From Anaerolineae bacterium (GTDB taxonomy: Bacteria > Chloroflexota > Anaerolineae > Aggregatilineales > Phototrophicaceae), in the NCBI GenBank assembly GCA_025454525.1, contig JALOOG010000026.1, positions 1 to 59,946 of the forward strand: a stretch of 59,946 nucleotides of DNA, in the 5' to 3' direction. The notes below the pieces were generated by a model that saw nothing but the letters and a program-made list of their open reading frames with translations, was not told where the DNA came from and did no database searches. Below are positions 57,136 through 59,946 of the stretch, piece by piece. Made by a program: the position numbers and the translations under genes. Position 1 is the first letter of the stretch. Every line of letters begins with the position of its first letter.

Positions 57136-59862
57136 GTGACTCGATTTTCGCCTACCCATGCTGTAACACTTCTAGCGGCCCTACTGGTGGTCTTGCTGAT
57201 CATTTTGCTTCGTCCGGTGGAACTTCCGGCCGGTATCGTGGTCAACAGTTTAGCGGATAACACCCTTGTAGACGGCAACTGTACTTTCCGCGAGGCGATT
57301 TTAACCAGTAATGGCACAGGTAATGGCGATTGTCCGGGCATCACCACCTTGATCACATTTTCTGCATCCGGCACGATCACCGTAACGAGTGCGCTCCCTT
57401 CATTGACGGCCGGTGGGGTGACAATTGACGGTGACATCGGAAACGATGAGACTTTAGACATCATCCTTGATGGGGTGAGTTTAACAGGGGGCGAAAACGG
57501 CCTTAGAATTACCTCACCCAACAACACGATCCGTTGGTTAGCGATCGTGCGCTTTCCAGCCAATGGGCTGCTCTTAACCGGAAGCAATGCGAACAACAAT
57601 CAAATCATCGCGAACATGATAGGGACAATTGACGCACCAATGCCCTTCACCGATTACGGAAATAACTTAAGCGGGATTCGCATCGAAGGGGGCGCGCACA
57701 CCAATCAGATCGGCGGCCAGTTTGTCGCCATTCGAGCAGGAAACACGATTTCACAAAACAATCAACACGGGGTCTTGATCCAAGGAATCGGCACAGGCGA
57801 TCCGTTGACAGAAACCCGTGGGAACGTGATCATCGGAAATGACATCGGACTCGCTTTTGTTGGGCCGTTGGATGAAGGCAATACCTCTGATGGAATCGCG
57901 ATCTTTAACGGGGCGATCAATAACAGGATCGGCGGTGCTGCAAATGAGCGTAACGTGATCGGCTTTAGCGGGATTCATGGGATTCATCTTGCCGATCCAC
58001 AAACGCAAAACAATACCATTAGCAGAAACTTTATCGGTGTTACGACTTCTCTTTTAGCCATTCCTAACACCAATGGGATTGTGATCACCAATAGCGCCAA
58101 TAACAATCTGGTCAATAACGCGAATGTGATCGGGCGGAACATCAATGCGGGGATTCTGCTCACCACAAGCGCCAATAACAACACCATTACCGGCAATTTA
58201 ATCGGTGAAGCCCCTTTAGGCAGTATCCCCAACAGCACGGGAATTAACCTATTGAGCGGGGCCAATAACAACACCATTAACAGCAATACGATCAATACCA
58301 ACCAAATCCATGGTGTGGCCATTGCAGGGTTAAACACCAATAACAATCAGATTATCCTCAATACGATCGAGGGCAATCTAGGTGACGGGGTGAATCTGGT
58401 TGGTAGCAATATCGGCAATCTCATCTCGCAAAATGTGATGCTCGGCAATGGCAATCTTGGAATTGATCTCAACAATGACGGGTTAACACCGAATGATCTA
58501 CAAGACATCGACAACGGCCCCAACCGTTTACAAAATTTTCCGGTATTAAGCGCGGCCTTTTCAGATGGAGTGGCGACTCGGATCGATGGGACGTTCAACA
58601 GCGTCCCGAATCTGACCTTCACGATCGAATTTTTTGCAAACGCGGCAGCCGATCCTTCTGGCTTTGGTGAAGGTGAGATCTACCTTGGAAGCGCTACGGT
58701 GACGACAGATAGCGCGGGGGATACGACTTTTGTCACAACATTAGGGGTAAGCACATTAGGTCAATTGATTACAGCAACTGCCAGTCGGGTGAATGGGGAC
58801 ACATCAGAATTTTCAAACGCGATCCCCGTGATCCCCGGCATCGATCTAGAGATCACGAAGGCGGATGCGCCTGATCCGGTGAATGTAGGCAATACGATCA
58901 CCTATACATTGACTGTTACCAACCTCTCCACAGCCAATGCGACCAATGTCAGCATTACAGACACCTTACCCGCGCAAGTTACTTTTGTGAGCGCGAGTCC
59001 CGGTTGTACTCACAACACCGGGGTGGTGACTTGTACGATCGCAACTATCGGCGCAAATCTCACAGTCAATCGCACCATCACCGTACAAGCGGATGTTGCT
59101 GGAAATGCCGTGAATAATGCCTCTGTTGATGCAAATGAAACCGATGTTGACCTTAGCAACAATACGGCGACGATCAGCACGACCATTCTTGATAATCCGA
59201 CTCCCACACCAAGCAACACGCCGATCCCATTAACCAGCACCAACACAGCGATCCCGCCGACCAGTACCAACACACCGATCGCCTCCTTAACCTTCACCCC
59301 ATCTCCGACTGTAACGTTGACGGCAAGCCGAACGCCTTCACAGACTCCATCGGCGACTTTAACACCGACTATCACCCTGAGTCCGACTGCAACAGCGACA
59401 CGCACTCCCCTACCTAGTGCGACGCATACGGCCTCACCAACCGCAACCTTAACGGCGACTCCATCACAAACGCTCACCCCATCGTTGACCCCATCGCTCA
59501 CGGCAACCGTAACACCGTCGTTGACCCTTACGCTAAGCCCAACGGTGATTCCACCCACCGCAACTCGCGTTCCGGCGATCGATATTGACAAAGAACAAAC
59601 CGACGATGATGAGATCACGATCACGATCGAAAATCGTGGTGAGGACATCGACAACCTTGTGGTCGAAGAACAGCTTGAGCCAGAGGTGATTTATCTGTCG
59701 TCAAGTCCCGGCAATCCGTTATGTCAAGAAGTTGCGGGGGTGATCACCTGTACTTTAGGCTCATTGGATAGCGGTGAATCGACCAGTGTCACAATCATCG
59801 TAGACAGTGACAACGCGGATATTTTTGGGACGATTGAGGACTTAGAGCAGCGTTTAGGTTGA
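57136..59862 (+). CDS. Secreted parallel beta-helix protein with DUF11 domains and a Thr/Pro-rich stalk
   Basis: 908 residues from GTG 57136. A signal-anchor (LLAALLVVLLIILL) leads to a CSLREA-type start, 'VNSLADNTLVDGNCTFREAI', where such adhesin-like proteins begin the helix. Residues ~115-430 are NosD/PbH1 rungs rich in 'SANNNxI' turns. About 575-690 is a DUF11 domain ('DLEITKADAPDPVNVGNTIT', 'FVSASPGC…GVVTCTI'). A ~130-residue Thr/Pro/Ser stalk follows, then a second, diverged DUF11-like domain. No LPxTG or lipid anchor is seen at the C-terminus, so attachment may be by the N-terminal span. It is probably a large surface or filament protein. The low-complexity stalk creates a long mirror ORF on the other strand, which is not a gene. 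Confidence 0.85.
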   Translation: MTRFSPTHAVTLLAALLVVLLIILLRPVELPAGIVVNSLADNTLVDGNCTFREAILTSNGTGNGDCPGITTLITFSASGTITVTSALPSLTAGGVTIDGDIGNDETLDIILDGVSLTGGENGLRITSPNNTIRWLAIVRFPANGLLLTGSNANNNQIIANMIGTIDAPMPFTDYGNNLSGIRIEGGAHTNQIGGQFVAIRAGNTISQNNQHGVLIQGIGTGDPLTETRGNVIIGNDIGLAFVGPLDEGNTSDGIAIFNGAINNRIGGAANERNVIGFSGIHGIHLADPQTQNNTISRNFIGVTTSLLAIPNTNGIVITNSANNNLVNNANVIGRNINAGILLTTSANNNTITGNLIGEAPLGSIPNSTGINLLSGANNNTINSNTINTNQIHGVAIAGLNTNNNQIILNTIEGNLGDGVNLVGSNIGNLISQNVMLGNGNLGIDLNNDGLTPNDLQDIDNGPNRLQNFPVLSAAFSDGVATRIDGTFNSVPNLTFTIEFFANAAADPSGFGEGEIYLGSATVTTDSAGDTTFVTTLGVSTLGQLITATASRVNGDTSEFSNAIPVIPGIDLEITKADAPDPVNVGNTITYTLTVTNLSTANATNVSITDTLPAQVTFVSASPGCTHNTGVVTCTIATIGANLTVNRTITVQADVAGNAVNNASVDANETDVDLSNNTATISTTILDNPTPTPSNTPIPLTSTNTAIPPTSTNTPIASLTFTPSPTVTLTASRTPSQTPSATLTPTITLSPTATATRTPLPSATHTASPTATLTATPSQTLTPSLTPSLTATVTPSLTLTLSPTVIPPTATRVPAIDIDKEQTDDDEITITIENRGEDIDNLVVEEQLEPEVIYLSSSPGNPLCQEVAGVITCTLGSLDSGESTSVTIIVDSDNADIFGTIEDLEQRLG

Positions 59863-59946
59863 AATCCGCAAGCACAACAAGCCATGATAGGCAACCCCGC
59901 GGGCTGGTCTGCTCCAACGACGATCCGCACAATCCAGACACGGTCT

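Noticed and set aside
57117-57599. 160-codon minus-strand ORF
   Set aside because: Lies fully opposite the signal and beta-helix start of the 57136 gene, has no recognisable fold and low-complexity composition.
59010-59654. 214-codon minus-strand ORF rich in Val and Gly
   Set aside because: It is the mirror of the Thr/Pro-rich stalk codons of the beta-helix protein; no independent start signal or known motif.
59863-59946. Feature at the right edge
   Set aside because: The final 84 bases show no start of a gene, hairpin or promoter that I can support.

Overview
The window looks like a chromosomal piece of a member of the Chloroflexota (Anaerolineae-like). This is inferred from gene content, not from a marker gene: very large multi-GAF membrane histidine kinases, secreted proteins with Pro/Thr 'PTATFT' linkers, a type 2 IPP isomerase, Ser/Thr kinases fused to ATPase/TPR or PQQ-propeller modules, and an orphan BchI-type ATPase. 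No tRNA, rRNA, CRISPR array, IS element or phage gene was recognised. Coding density is high, many genes overlap by 4-14 nt, and GTG/TTG starts are common.

Layout. 1-7146 (minus): two large sensor histidine kinases, the first cut by the window edge. 7339-21974 (plus): a PKD-repeat lipoprotein, an RNA methyltransferase-like protein, a small acidic protein, a BaiN/YhiN-type flavoprotein, a G5/propeller lipoprotein, then a surface-polysaccharide block (GH-like/O-antigen-ligase fusion, macro-domain protein, UDP-glucuronate decarboxylase-like SDR, second O-antigen ligase, GtrA protein). 22016-29488: lipid and isoprenoid genes (fatty acyl-AMP ligase with its own carrier protein, hot-dog thioesterase, BchI-like ATPase, AcpP, Fni, polyprenyl diphosphate synthase). 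30023-40568: a Ser/Thr signalling block (two kinases, PP2C phosphatase, DnaJ-VWA fusion, FHA protein) with HemW between the kinases and a frameshifted OmpR-type regulator at the end. 40708-56718: a PUFA-synthase-like (Pfa) operon encoding KS-AT-5xACP-half KR, then KR-DH, then KS-CLF-AT-DH-DH, then the enoyl reductase PfaD, a DUF4258-like protein and a phosphopantetheinyl transferase. 57136-59862: a secreted beta-helix/DUF11 protein.

How it fits together. The Pfa operon carries most of an iterative fatty-acid-type machine: condensation, ketoreduction, dehydration/isomerisation, enoyl reduction and ACP activation. The FAAL-ACP pair, AcpP and the thioesterase 13-30 kb upstream could supply or release acyl chains, but that link is inference.

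The least explained signal is a dispersed three-copy intergenic cassette (13.25-13.55 kb, 29.7-29.9 kb on the minus strand, 56.85-57.08 kb). Copies 2 and 3 share a nearly identical 38-nt promoter box. All three share a core that keeps one reading frame (…L-x-L-S-P-x-x-F-F…R-R) with only three-base-multiple indels. It is either a small-protein family or a repeated RNA/mobile cassette. Other unusual points are a 17-bp tandem duplication that splits a response regulator, hairpins between the Pfa cistrons, a 39-bp in-frame repeat inside the PfaC-like linker, and a 27-codon lipoprotein ORF.
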